Source: Methanobrevibacter woesei (GTDB lineage Archaea > Methanobacteriota > Methanobacteria > Methanobacteriales > Methanobacteriaceae). Taken from it: a stretch of DNA of 64,000 nt. Below, in pieces: positions 8,662-17,229 of this stretch (its first letter is position 1; each line of letters begins with the position of its first letter). The DNA lies in NCBI RefSeq assembly GCF_003111605.1, contig NZ_MZGU01000004.1, positions 652,193-716,192 on the forward strand, read 5' to 3'. The position numbers were made by a program, and so were the translations under genes. The notes beneath the pieces are model-generated. The model worked only from the letters and a program-made list of their open reading frames with translations, did no database searches and was not told the origin of the DNA.

Positions 8662-9813
8662 ATGGAGTATAGAACACTTGGAAAAACCGGATTAAAAGTA
8701 AGTGAAATTGGTTTTGGTGGAGAATGGGTTGGTGGATATAGCTTAGAAGAAGTTAAAAATCTCACGGACTGCTGTGAAGAAAATGGTATCAATTTCTTAG
8801 ACTGTTGGATGGCAGACCCTGAAATCCGTTCAAATTTAGGAGATGCCATTAAAGAAACAAGAGATGACTGGTATATTCAAGGTCATTTTGGTTCTACATG
8901 GATTGACGGACAATATCTACGTATAAGAGATTTGGATAAAGTAAAAAAAGCATTTAATGATTTGCTTAACCGTTTTCACACAGATTACTTAGATATTGGT
9001 ATGATTCATTTTGTTGATGAAATAGATGAATATGAGAAAATAATGAATGGTGAATTCTTTGATTATGTATTAAAACAGCATGAAGAAGGAATCATAGGTC
9101 ATATTGGTATAAGTACTCATAATACAGATGTTGCTAATTTGGCTGTGAATTCAGATGTTTTTGAAACAATAATGTTTAGTGCTAATCCTGCTTTTGATAT
9201 GCTTGCACCAACTGATGATATTAATGATTTCTCTGATGAAGAATCATTTAATCAGGAATTACACGGGATGGATCCTCAAAGAGCAGATTTCTATGAAAGT
9301 GCTGAGAAAAACAATGTTGGTGTTACAATAATGAAACCATTTGCAGGCGGAAGATTATTTAATGTAAATGACTCTCCATTTGGTGTGGCATTGACTCCTA
9401 TTCAGTGTATCCACTACTGTTTGTCTCAATCAGGAGTAGCTTCAGTAATGGGTGGTTATGCAAAAGTTTCTGAAATTGAAGAAGCTATTAGTTATGAAAC
9501 TGCAACTGAAGAGATGAAAAACTATTCAGAAGTACTTAAAAACTCACCTAAAAACCCATATCTTGGACAATGCACTTACTGTGGGCACTGTGCTCCTTGC
9601 AGTGAAAATATTGACATTGCTATGCTTAATAAATACTATGATCTGGCAAAAATACATGATGAAATTCCAGATTCATTAAAACTTCATTATGATAGTTTAT
9701 CTGCTAATGCTGGAGACTGCAGTCAATGTGGGGACTGTGAAAGCCGTTGCCCATTTAATGTGGAAATTATGGATAAAATGATTGAAATTAATGAATATTT
9801 CAAAGGTGAATAA
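8662..9813 (+). CDS. Aldo/keto reductase-like protein with double ferredoxin domain
   Basis: 383 residues: an AKR-like barrel (residues 1-285) followed by two 4Fe-4S-type cysteine clusters (CTYCGHCAPC and CSQCGDCESRCP). The barrel departs from the AKR tetrad. The segment that normally reads FDTAxxY is FLDCWMAD, without Tyr, and the Lys after strand 3 is His (YIQGHFG), while the His in MIHFVD remains. It may not be a classical NAD(P)H reductase. GAGATGAT at 8651 is the ribosome binding site. The gene is monocistronic, with a hairpin terminator downstream. Confidence 0.82.
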   Translation: MEYRTLGKTGLKVSEIGFGGEWVGGYSLEEVKNLTDCCEENGINFLDCWMADPEIRSNLGDAIKETRDDWYIQGHFGSTWIDGQYLRIRDLDKVKKAFNDLLNRFHTDYLDIGMIHFVDEIDEYEKIMNGEFFDYVLKQHEEGIIGHIGISTHNTDVANLAVNSDVFETIMFSANPAFDMLAPTDDINDFSDEESFNQELHGMDPQRADFYESAEKNNVGVTIMKPFAGGRLFNVNDSPFGVALTPIQCIHYCLSQSGVASVMGGYAKVSEIEEAISYETATEEMKNYSEVLKNSPKNPYLGQCTYCGHCAPCSENIDIAMLNKYYDLAKIHDEIPDSLKLHYDSLSANAGDCSQCGDCESRCPFNVEIMDKMIEINEYFKGE

Positions 9814-9846
9814 CTTAATTAATCAATATATTAATTTTAATTTTTC

Positions 9847-9872
9847 AAATAGCTGTTTATAGCTATTTTTTT
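9847..9872 (+). terminator. Hairpin plus T-tract terminator
   Basis: AAATAGCT (9847-9854) pairs with AGCTATTT (9861-9868) across a 6-nt loop and runs into a T tract. It lies 33 nt after the stop of the AKR-like gene. Confidence 0.6.
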
Positions 9873-9959
9873 CTGATTTTTTTATATTTTGTTAAGTAAA
9901 TCTTTATATAGTACTTTGTATATATACACAAATATTATTATAAAATATATATAATATTG

Positions 9960-10934
9960 ATGATTGTCATGGAAGAAAAATTAAACTTAACAGATCAATG
10001 GGATAAAACCTTTGAAAAAAGTGATAAAGTAAATCATAGAAAAATAACCTTCCATAATCGTTATGGAATTACATTGGCTGCAGATTTATATGAACCAAAA
10101 GATGCAACTGGTAAACTTCCAGCTATTGCAGTATCAGGACCATTTGGAGCAGTTAAAGAACAATGTTCTGGATTATATGCAATGAATTTGGCTGAAAGAG
10201 GATTCTTAACTATAGCATTTGACCCATCATTTACTGGAGAAAGTGGAGGAAGCCCAAGATATGTTGCATCTCCAGATATAAACACAGAGGATTTCCAGGC
10301 AGCAGTAGACTTCTTAATAACTCAAGACAATGTAGATGGAGACAAAATTGGAATATTGGGAATCTGTGGATGGGGTGGATTTTCTCTTAATGCAGCAGCT
10401 ATTGATACAAGAATCAAAGCAACTGTAGCCTGTACAATGTATGATATGAGCCGTGTAACTGCGCAAGGATACTTTGACTCTTTAGATAAAGAAGGACGTT
10501 ATCAGCTAAGAGAAGAATTAAATGCACAAAGAACTGAAGACTACAAAAATGGCCAATATCAAAGAGCAGGAGGAGTTGTAGATCCACTTCCTGATGATGC
10601 ACCATTCTTTGTAAAAGATTATTATGAATATTATAAAGTACGTGCTTACCATGAAAGGTCTTTAAACTCCAATGAAGGTTGGAATACTACTTCTTCATTA
10701 TCTTTATTAAACATGCCTATTTTAACCTACATTGATGAAATTAAAAATGCTGTGTTGCTTGTTCATGGTGAAAAAGCACATTCCTGTTATTTCAGTAAAG
10801 ATGCATATGAAAAATTAGAAGGAGATAACAAGGAATTGATGTTAATTCCAGATGCAGTGCACACTGACTTATATGACCAAATGGATGTTATTCCTTTTGA
10901 TAAAATTGAAGAATTCTACAAAGAAAACTTTTAA
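9960..10934 (+). CDS. Alpha/beta hydrolase (dienelactone-hydrolase-like)
   Basis: About 324 residues of the alpha/beta hydrolase fold. The nucleophile elbow is atypical: the stretch GILGICGWGG places Cys where Ser is usual, as in dienelactone hydrolases. Acid and His follow at YIDEIKNA and PDAVHTDLY near the C-terminus. The substrate is unknown. The start is uncertain: TTG 9957, ATG 9960 and ATG 9969 are in frame, and none has a good ribosome binding site, so leaderless translation is possible. A hairpin terminator follows at 10944. Similar proteins in Methanobrevibacter often sit near AKRs, as here. Confidence 0.82.
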   Translation: MIVMEEKLNLTDQWDKTFEKSDKVNHRKITFHNRYGITLAADLYEPKDATGKLPAIAVSGPFGAVKEQCSGLYAMNLAERGFLTIAFDPSFTGESGGSPRYVASPDINTEDFQAAVDFLITQDNVDGDKIGILGICGWGGFSLNAAAIDTRIKATVACTMYDMSRVTAQGYFDSLDKEGRYQLREELNAQRTEDYKNGQYQRAGGVVDPLPDDAPFFVKDYYEYYKVRAYHERSLNSNEGWNTTSSLSLLNMPILTYIDEIKNAVLLVHGEKAHSCYFSKDAYEKLEGDNKELMLIPDAVHTDLYDQMDVIPFDKIEEFYKENF

Positions 10935-10943
10935 ATTTATAAA

Positions 10944-10987
10944 AATAGTTTCTAAGTTTTTTAGAAGCTATTTAGCTACTTTTTTTA
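10944..10987 (+). terminator. Hairpin plus T-tract terminator
   Basis: AATAGTTTCTAA (10944-10955) pairs, with one mismatch, with TTAGAAGCTATT (10961-10972). A T run follows at about 10980-10986. Confidence 0.6.
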
Positions 10988-11169
10988 TAATAACTTTAAA
11001 TTTTGTATATAAATTGATATTAATCAATTAAATTTGTTATCTTTTAATCAATATTCATTTTTTATTAAAATTAATGAACTTTTATATTAATAAACTTTTT
11101 TTAAAAATATTTTTATAGTATATTATTAAATATAATTATACATCTTACAATCAATTCTATGGTGTTTTA

Positions 11170-11898
11170 ATGAGGCTGAAAATTTATCTTAAATCTGAAA
11201 ATGAAGATTTCATGATTCCATTTAACTACAATCATATTTTATCTTCAATTATTTACAATAAAATCGCTGATTTAGATTTAGCAGATAAATTACATAATTC
11301 TATTTCCTTTAAATTTTTCACTTTTTCTCAGATTAATGTTCCAAACAGGAAGATAACTAAAAAAGGAATTTTATCCAGAGATGGGAGATTGAATTTCTAT
11401 ATATCTTCTCCCAATGATTATTTAATTAGAAGTCTTGTTGATGGCTTTTTAGAGGATTTATATGTTAAATTTAAACATGAAAAACTGTTTGTAGAGAAAA
11501 TTGAATTATTAAAAGAAATTGAATTTCAAAATAAGATGGAATTTAAAACTTTATCACCTATAATTGTTAGAAAAAAGAAAGAAGTTGATGGAAAGTTAAA
11601 AATATGGGATTTAGCTCCTGGAGATGAATTTTTTAAGGCTTTGGAAAAAAATCTTATCAGAAAATATCTGATGTTTAATGATATGGGAAGTACTGATAAG
11701 AAAATTAAAATTTATTCTGAAATGAAATCTGTAAAAAGAAAAAGAATAGCTATTGAGAAAGGACCTCAAACAACATATAATAGAGGGTATATGATGGATA
11801 TAATACTTGAGGGAGATTTAAACTTAATAAAATTTGCTTATGATGTCGGAATTGGTGAAAAGACGGCATTAGGCTTCGGGCTATTATTTGCTTCTTGA
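11170..11898 (+). CDS. cas6: CRISPR repeat endoribonuclease Cas6
   Basis: 242 residues. Cas6 cuts the precursor CRISPR transcript inside each repeat and leaves the 8-nt 5' handle. The C-terminal glycine-rich loop GIGEKTALGFG (about residues 227-237) is the family hallmark, and the N-terminal half fits the first ferredoxin-like domain. A His in the N-terminal domain (FNYNHI) is a candidate catalytic residue. GGTG before the ATG is the ribosome binding site. It is the first gene of the type I-B operon, but 140 nt separate it from cas8, and that gap holds repeat-like elements. Confidence 0.92.
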   Translation: MRLKIYLKSENEDFMIPFNYNHILSSIIYNKIADLDLADKLHNSISFKFFTFSQINVPNRKITKKGILSRDGRLNFYISSPNDYLIRSLVDGFLEDLYVKFKHEKLFVEKIELLKEIEFQNKMEFKTLSPIIVRKKKEVDGKLKIWDLAPGDEFFKALEKNLIRKYLMFNDMGSTDKKIKIYSEMKSVKRKRIAIEKGPQTTYNRGYMMDIILEGDLNLIKFAYDVGIGEKTALGFGLLFAS

Positions 11899-11927
11899 TT
11901 TAATAAAACCTATCATATTGGAAAATA

Positions 11928-12034
11928 TTTATATAGTTTAATTAAAATATTAAATTTATAATCAGATCATATTGTTTTTGAAATATATGGTAGGTATTAT
12001 AATCAGACCAATTTGGTGTAAATTAGTTAGGAGG
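11928..12034 (+). promoter_or_regulatory. TATA box and two CRISPR-repeat-like elements upstream of cas8
   Basis: A TATA-like box (TTTATATAG, 11928-11936) is followed about 20 nt later by a 30-nt segment, 11955-11984, matching the array repeat at 21 of 30 positions without gaps. The match includes the AATCAGA core and a TTTGAAAT end close to the 8-nt handle ATTGAAAT. A second, weaker copy starts at 11996 and shares ATNANAATCAGAC with the repeat. The two copies are about 41 nt apart. The cas8 ribosome binding site (AGGAGGT, about 12030) follows. The layout suits a crRNA-like regulatory RNA or a protein operator; which of these it is remains inference. Confidence 0.6.
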
Positions 12035-12038
12035 TATT

Positions 12039-13412
12039 ATGTCAAACAACTTATCATTAAAGTATACGGGTAATCCTTTTGTTGATGCAGGAATTTTTGC
12101 ATTAAAAAGAAAACTGAAAAAACCGATTAATGAAATAACAAAAGATGATTTAAAAGAGGAAGCATTAAATATTTCGGATATTTATGTTACTCCTGCTTGG
12201 AAAAAAAATTTATATTCTATTTTTCCGAATAATGTTCTAGTTAATCCAAAAACAACAAAAAAAGATAATTTAAATGAGTTGTATTTTAATGAGTTGCTTA
12301 CTTTGATTGAGTCAATTTCAGAGGTTAGTTATAATGGAACATGTGTTTCATGTGGAAGACGGGATGCTGTTAAAACTTTTAAAAGAGATTATATTCCTTT
12401 ATCTGGTTCTGGTTCATTAAAAAATTATTTTTCATTTGCAAATGAAGGTGTTGAATATTGTTCTTTATGTGCGATATTAATCCAATTTGCCCCATTAATT
12501 ATGTATAATTGTCCAACATATGCTAAAAATGAAAAAAAACAATTTTTGTTATTACATTCAAATTCTGAAAAAGTAATGGATTATTGGGCTAAAGATGCAA
12601 TTAATAATATTAACAAACAAATTATTTTTGACAATTTTACGGGATGTTATAATGAAAATTACACAAATCCAATTAATGCAATATTTAATATTCTAGATAA
12701 AATAATTAATTTAGATGATTTATGGGGAGATGAAAATCCATCATTGACTTTTTACTATTTTACTAATTTTAATAAAGGGTCTGAATTAGAAATTTTTTCG
12801 TTACCTAATCCAATTTTTCATTTTTTAACTAAAATCCCTTTAAATGAATATAAAAATTGGAAGAACATAATTAAGAAGGAATATAACAATGTAAAATGGA
12901 ATAAAGTTAATGATAAAAATGATTTTAAAAATAAATCAAATAATATCTATAATGGGTTGCTTAATAATCATTCAATTTTAAGATTTTTTTATAGTTCAAA
13001 ATATAAAAAAACATATTGTACTTGGAAGTTGGTGAAACATTATATTAAAGAGGTTCGTAATATGGATGAAAAAAGGATAGATGCAATTAAAGAGTTAGGT
13101 GATAAATTAGCTTATTATATTAAAGATAAAAATAGCAAAAAAACATTATATAATTTAGAAAAAGCATCTAATTATAATACTTTTAGAAATACCTTAAGAA
13201 AAGTATCTAAAAATAAAATTAGTAATGGAGATAATGAATTACTTTTCACATTTGATGATTATGTAATGTACATATTTCCTGAAGGTAATGAAAATTGGAA
13301 AGAAACCCAAGATTTACTACTCTTTAGAATATATGAAAAATTACACGATTGGATGGTAAAAAATAAATATGTTGAAGAATATGAAGATGAGTTTTTTGAG
13401 GAGGAAGAATAA
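12039..13412 (+). CDS. cas8b: Type I-B Cascade large subunit Cas8b1 (Cst1)
   Basis: 457 residues of the Cst1/Cas8b1 family, the large subunit that recognises the PAM and helps recruit Cas3. The family's zinc-finger-like cysteine pairs are visible: C102/C105 (CVSC) and C141/C144 (CSLC). The rest is lysine/asparagine-rich and diverged, as is usual for Cas8. The strong ribosome binding site AGGAGGT lies 5 nt before the ATG. Its stop overlaps the cas7 ATG (13412), indicating coupled translation. Identification rests partly on position between cas6 and cas7. Confidence 0.88.
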   Translation: MSNNLSLKYTGNPFVDAGIFALKRKLKKPINEITKDDLKEEALNISDIYVTPAWKKNLYSIFPNNVLVNPKTTKKDNLNELYFNELLTLIESISEVSYNGTCVSCGRRDAVKTFKRDYIPLSGSGSLKNYFSFANEGVEYCSLCAILIQFAPLIMYNCPTYAKNEKKQFLLLHSNSEKVMDYWAKDAINNINKQIIFDNFTGCYNENYTNPINAIFNILDKIINLDDLWGDENPSLTFYYFTNFNKGSELEIFSLPNPIFHFLTKIPLNEYKNWKNIIKKEYNNVKWNKVNDKNDFKNKSNNIYNGLLNNHSILRFFYSSKYKKTYCTWKLVKHYIKEVRNMDEKRIDAIKELGDKLAYYIKDKNSKKTLYNLEKASNYNTFRNTLRKVSKNKISNGDNELLFTFDDYVMYIFPEGNENWKETQDLLLFRIYEKLHDWMVKNKYVEEYEDEFFEEEE

Positions 13413-14398
13413 TGTCAAATACAATATTGGGGTTAATATTAATTGATGCTCCACATTCAGCACTTAATAATGCAGGATCTGATGCAGGAGATAGAACTGA
13501 TAATGTAGTAAGAGTTAAAACAATTAAAAAAGGAAGGGTAAAATATCCTTATGTTTCTGGTCAGGCTTTAAGATACTGGTGGAGAGACACATTAAAAAAT
13601 AAATTTGATTGGGAAATGTCTCCGATTAGCCGTGAAAAAAAGATAGCTTTTACTGAAGCAAACCCTATTGATTATCCAGATGATGATGTATTTGGATATA
13701 TGAGAGCTTTAAAGAAAAATAAAGATGGAACTGTAACAAGAATTGCTCCATTAAAGAATTCTCCTTTGGTTTCTGTTATTGGTCAAAATCCTACAAATGA
13801 TTTTGGTGTTATGGCTCGTCAAGAAGGAGATCCTGTTCCTTTCGAACATGAATTTTATTCAACTGTTTTAAAAGGCATATTTTCTCTTGATTTAGGATGT
13901 TTAGGAGTATTTAATGAAACTGAAAAAACAGGGTATCGTAATATGTATCCTAAATTAGTTGAACTAGCTAAAGAAAAAGGATTAACTAATGAAGAGGATG
14001 CATGGATTCTGGATGATGAAACAAGAGTTAGAAGAGCACAAGAGGTTATTAATTCATTACCTTATTTATCTGGAGGTGCAAAATCTTCTTCTCATTTAAC
14101 AGATGTTTCTCCTAAAATATTGGTGCTTACAGCAATTGATGGGGGTAACCATATTTTTATGAATATTGTCAGAGAGGAAAATGGTGAAGTTGTTTTTGAT
14201 TTAAATGCTTTTGATGAAGTAGTTAAAGAATATGGAGATATTATTAAATCAGATATATTTATAGGTACTAGAACTGGATTTTTAAAAGAAACTCAAGAGG
14301 AAATTATGGAATATGCTAAGGATAAAGAAAATATTCATGTTGGAACTATAAAAGAAATGGCTAATAAATTTGCTGAGGAAATTCCTAAGTTGATTTAA
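13412..14398 (+). CDS. cas7: Type I-B Cascade backbone protein Cas7 (Cst2/DevR)
   Basis: 328 residues of the Cst2/DevR Cas7 family, which forms the helical backbone along the crRNA. Visible family features are the N-terminal LIDAPHSALNNAGSDAG, VSGQALRYWWRDTL, and the C-terminal IFIGTRTGFL. It overlaps cas8b by one base and is followed with no gap by cas5, so the Cascade subunits are tightly coupled. It should be the most abundant subunit of the complex. Confidence 0.93.
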   Translation: MSNTILGLILIDAPHSALNNAGSDAGDRTDNVVRVKTIKKGRVKYPYVSGQALRYWWRDTLKNKFDWEMSPISREKKIAFTEANPIDYPDDDVFGYMRALKKNKDGTVTRIAPLKNSPLVSVIGQNPTNDFGVMARQEGDPVPFEHEFYSTVLKGIFSLDLGCLGVFNETEKTGYRNMYPKLVELAKEKGLTNEEDAWILDDETRVRRAQEVINSLPYLSGGAKSSSHLTDVSPKILVLTAIDGGNHIFMNIVREENGEVVFDLNAFDEVVKEYGDIIKSDIFIGTRTGFLKETQEEIMEYAKDKENIHVGTIKEMANKFAEEIPKLI

Positions 14399-15019
14399 AT
14401 GAAATTTTTAAGGGTTATTATTAATGGTTGGACTGCATCATTTAGATTTCCATCTTTTATAAGTGGATTTCAACCTACATTGCCTGTTCCTCCATTAAGT
14501 ACAATTTATGGTTTGTTATCTGCAGTTAAAGGTGAATTAGTTACTCCTAATGATGTTCATGTAGGTTTCATTTTTGAGTATGATTCAAAAGCTGTTGATT
14601 TGGAAACAATATATGAATTGAAAGCATTGAAAGGAAATAAATCTAATATTACCAAAAGGGAATTTTTATTTAACCCAAAATTGTATTTGTATTTAGATAA
14701 TTTAGATTATAAAGAATATTTTAATCATCCAGCATATCCAATTCTTTTAGGTAGGTCTTCGGATTTAGCAATGGTATCTGAAATAAAGGAAGTTAATCTT
14801 GAATTAAAATCTAATGTAAATTTAGGAAAAACAATTTTGCCTTTAGATACGGAAGGTGCTTTTGGTACTATTCAAGCATTACCTACTTATTTTACTGATT
14901 CTATTCCAAGGAAAACAATTGGTACAAAGCCATTTATATTAATGAATCAATTTTTTAATTATTCTGAGGAATGTTATTTTGATACAGAATATGAGTGGGG
15001 TGTATGGATTCATAAATAG
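14399..15019 (+). CDS. cas5: Type I-B Cascade subunit Cas5
   Basis: 206 residues of the Cas5 (Cst/Cas5t) family, which caps the 5' handle of the crRNA in Cascade. The conserved N-terminus (FRFPSFISGFQPTLPVPPLSTIYGLL cut here into its parts SFISGFQPT and PPLSTIYGLL) and the C-terminal RKTIGTKP region fit. The ATG immediately follows the cas7 TAA with no spacer, and a ribosome binding site lies inside the end of cas7. Cas3 begins 8 nt downstream. Confidence 0.92.
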   Translation: MKFLRVIINGWTASFRFPSFISGFQPTLPVPPLSTIYGLLSAVKGELVTPNDVHVGFIFEYDSKAVDLETIYELKALKGNKSNITKREFLFNPKLYLYLDNLDYKEYFNHPAYPILLGRSSDLAMVSEIKEVNLELKSNVNLGKTILPLDTEGAFGTIQALPTYFTDSIPRKTIGTKPFILMNQFFNYSEECYFDTEYEWGVWIHK

Positions 15020-15027
15020 GTGTTTTT

Positions 15028-17217
15028 ATGGTTATTTTAGCTAAACCTAATGAATCATTAATAGAACATACGGAAAATACATTAAAAGTTTTTAAAAGTA
15101 TAAAAGAAAGTTATGTCAATGTTCCTGAAATTTGTAGTGTTCCAGATTTTTGGGAACATCTTTTTTATTCTCTATTCTTTCACGATTTTGGTAAAGCAGC
15201 TGTTGGTTTTCAAGAATCGTTGAAATATAATAAATATTGGGATTATAGGCATGAAATTTTATCAGCTACTTTCATAGTTTCTTTAAAAGATTTCTATTCA
15301 GAATTTTATGTTAATGCTATTGGATTAGGGATAATCACCCATCATAAAGATGTTCCTTTTTTAAGAAGAAAATACAGAATGAAAACATCAGATGATGAAA
15401 GGGTGTTTTTAGAAAAATTAAATCAATTAAAACCTAATTTTGATGAGTTAATATCTTATTTTGCACTGATTCCTAAGTGGAGTAAAGAATATTTGGGATA
15501 TGAACTAAAAATTCCTAATAAAATATCATTTGATGAATTAAGAAGTGTTTACAAAGGGACTGTTTTAAAATATTTTATTGACACTGAAAATGAAGATTAT
15601 AATGAGTTACATGGTACCTATGGGTATTTTTTAAAAGGTTTTATCAATGCCTGTGATTATTTGGCATCTGGATCAAAATATGGAATTCTAAATGCTGTTA
15701 AAAATGCTGATTTGTATCATTTTAATGATTTAAGAAAAACACAAGCTGTTGCTGCTAATACAGAAGGGGATGCTCTGTTAATTGCTCCAACTGGAAGTGG
15801 TAAAACTGAAGCCTCTCTTTTGTGGGCAGATTTTAATCAAAATAAAAATTTTTCAAAAAGAATTTTTTTTATGTTACCTTATACAGCAAGTATTAATGCA
15901 ATGTATAAACGTTTAATTAATGATTTAGGTAGTGATGAATTAGTCGGTTTATCCCATGGAAAATCATCATATTTTATTTATAAATATCTGAATGATGACA
16001 AATCTAAAGATAAAGTTAGAACAATTCAGTCTTTAACAAATAAAATTTACAGACCTTATAAAATAATAACTCCATTTCAGATAATTAAATTATTCTTTGG
16101 TGTTAAAGGTTTTGAAATGGGAATTACTGAACTAAATAATAGTTTATTAATTTTGGATGAAATTCATGCATATGATGCCAGGGTTACCGCTTTAATTTTA
16201 CAAATTCTTAAAATATTGAAAAATAAGTTTCATTTGAATATATTTATAATGTCTGCTACTTTACCTACATTTTTAAAAAATATTTTTTGTAGTGAATTAG
16301 ATATTAAAAACGTTATATCTTTAGATCAAGATGAATTAAATTCTTTTACTAGGCATAAACTAAATATATTATCTGGAAATATTTTGAGTTATTTAAATAA
16401 TATATTAGTTGATATTAAAGATGGTAAAAAGGTTTTAATTGTTTGTAACACGGTAGATAGGTCTCAAGAGATTTATGAATGGTTTAAGCTAAACAATATC
16501 AAAAATTCTGCATTGTTACATAGTAGATTTATATTAAGGGATAGGGAAAAAATTGAAGAAAAATTAGACAATTTAGATTTATTGGTAGGTACACAAGCTA
16601 TTGAAGTGTCATTGGATATTGATTATGATGTTTTATACTCTGAACCAGCGCCTTTAGATGCTCTTATCCAAAGATTTGGAAGAGTAAATCGTAGAGGATG
16701 GGAAAATAATATTATTAAACCAGTCAATATATTTACTGAAGGGTCTGAAAAAGATAAATATATTTATAATCAAGATTTAGTTTCTAAAACATTGAACAGT
16801 TTAAATGAAGTAAATATTCTAAAAGAAAGCATCATACAGGAAAAAATTGATGAGGTTTATAGTGAGGGTTATGATTTTAATGATAAAAAGATTTTTAATA
16901 AGGTAACTAATGCTTTTAATTATTATTATCATGAATTAGTTCCTTTTATTAATTCAGAAGACTCTAATACTTTTTATAAATTATTTAATTCATATGAAGT
17001 TATTCCAATAAAATTTAAAGAAGAATATTTGGATAAACTTAAAAATAATGAGTATTTTGAGGCTCAAAGTTTTTGTCTTTCAATTAGAAAAGGTCAATTT
17101 ATTAAATTGATGAATGAAGGAAATGTTGAAGAAGAAAAAAATAATTACTTCATTGATGTTGAGTATGATGAAGATTTAGGATTATTGCTTTCAAATGAAG
17201 AATCTACTATTCTTTAG
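15028..17217 (+). CDS. cas3: CRISPR helicase-nuclease Cas3 (HD + DExH)
   Basis: 729 residues. An N-terminal HD nuclease domain (H14, FFHDFGKA at about 51-58, GIITHHKD near 106) cuts target ssDNA. The SF2 helicase follows, with Walker A APTGSGKTE near 253-261, the DExH box LDEIHAYD near 375-382, SATLPTF (motif III) and QRFGRVNRRG (motif VI). All key residues are present, so interference should be functional. GGTG precedes the ATG. A GGGGG tract directly follows its stop and serves as the ribosome binding site for cas4. Confidence 0.95.
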   Translation: MVILAKPNESLIEHTENTLKVFKSIKESYVNVPEICSVPDFWEHLFYSLFFHDFGKAAVGFQESLKYNKYWDYRHEILSATFIVSLKDFYSEFYVNAIGLGIITHHKDVPFLRRKYRMKTSDDERVFLEKLNQLKPNFDELISYFALIPKWSKEYLGYELKIPNKISFDELRSVYKGTVLKYFIDTENEDYNELHGTYGYFLKGFINACDYLASGSKYGILNAVKNADLYHFNDLRKTQAVAANTEGDALLIAPTGSGKTEASLLWADFNQNKNFSKRIFFMLPYTASINAMYKRLINDLGSDELVGLSHGKSSYFIYKYLNDDKSKDKVRTIQSLTNKIYRPYKIITPFQIIKLFFGVKGFEMGITELNNSLLILDEIHAYDARVTALILQILKILKNKFHLNIFIMSATLPTFLKNIFCSELDIKNVISLDQDELNSFTRHKLNILSGNILSYLNNILVDIKDGKKVLIVCNTVDRSQEIYEWFKLNNIKNSALLHSRFILRDREKIEEKLDNLDLLVGTQAIEVSLDIDYDVLYSEPAPLDALIQRFGRVNRRGWENNIIKPVNIFTEGSEKDKYIYNQDLVSKTLNSLNEVNILKESIIQEKIDEVYSEGYDFNDKKIFNKVTNAFNYYYHELVPFINSEDSNTFYKLFNSYEVIPIKFKEEYLDKLKNNEYFEAQSFCLSIRKGQFIKLMNEGNVEEEKNNYFIDVEYDEDLGLLLSNEESTIL

Positions 17218-17229
17218 GGGGTATTTTGA

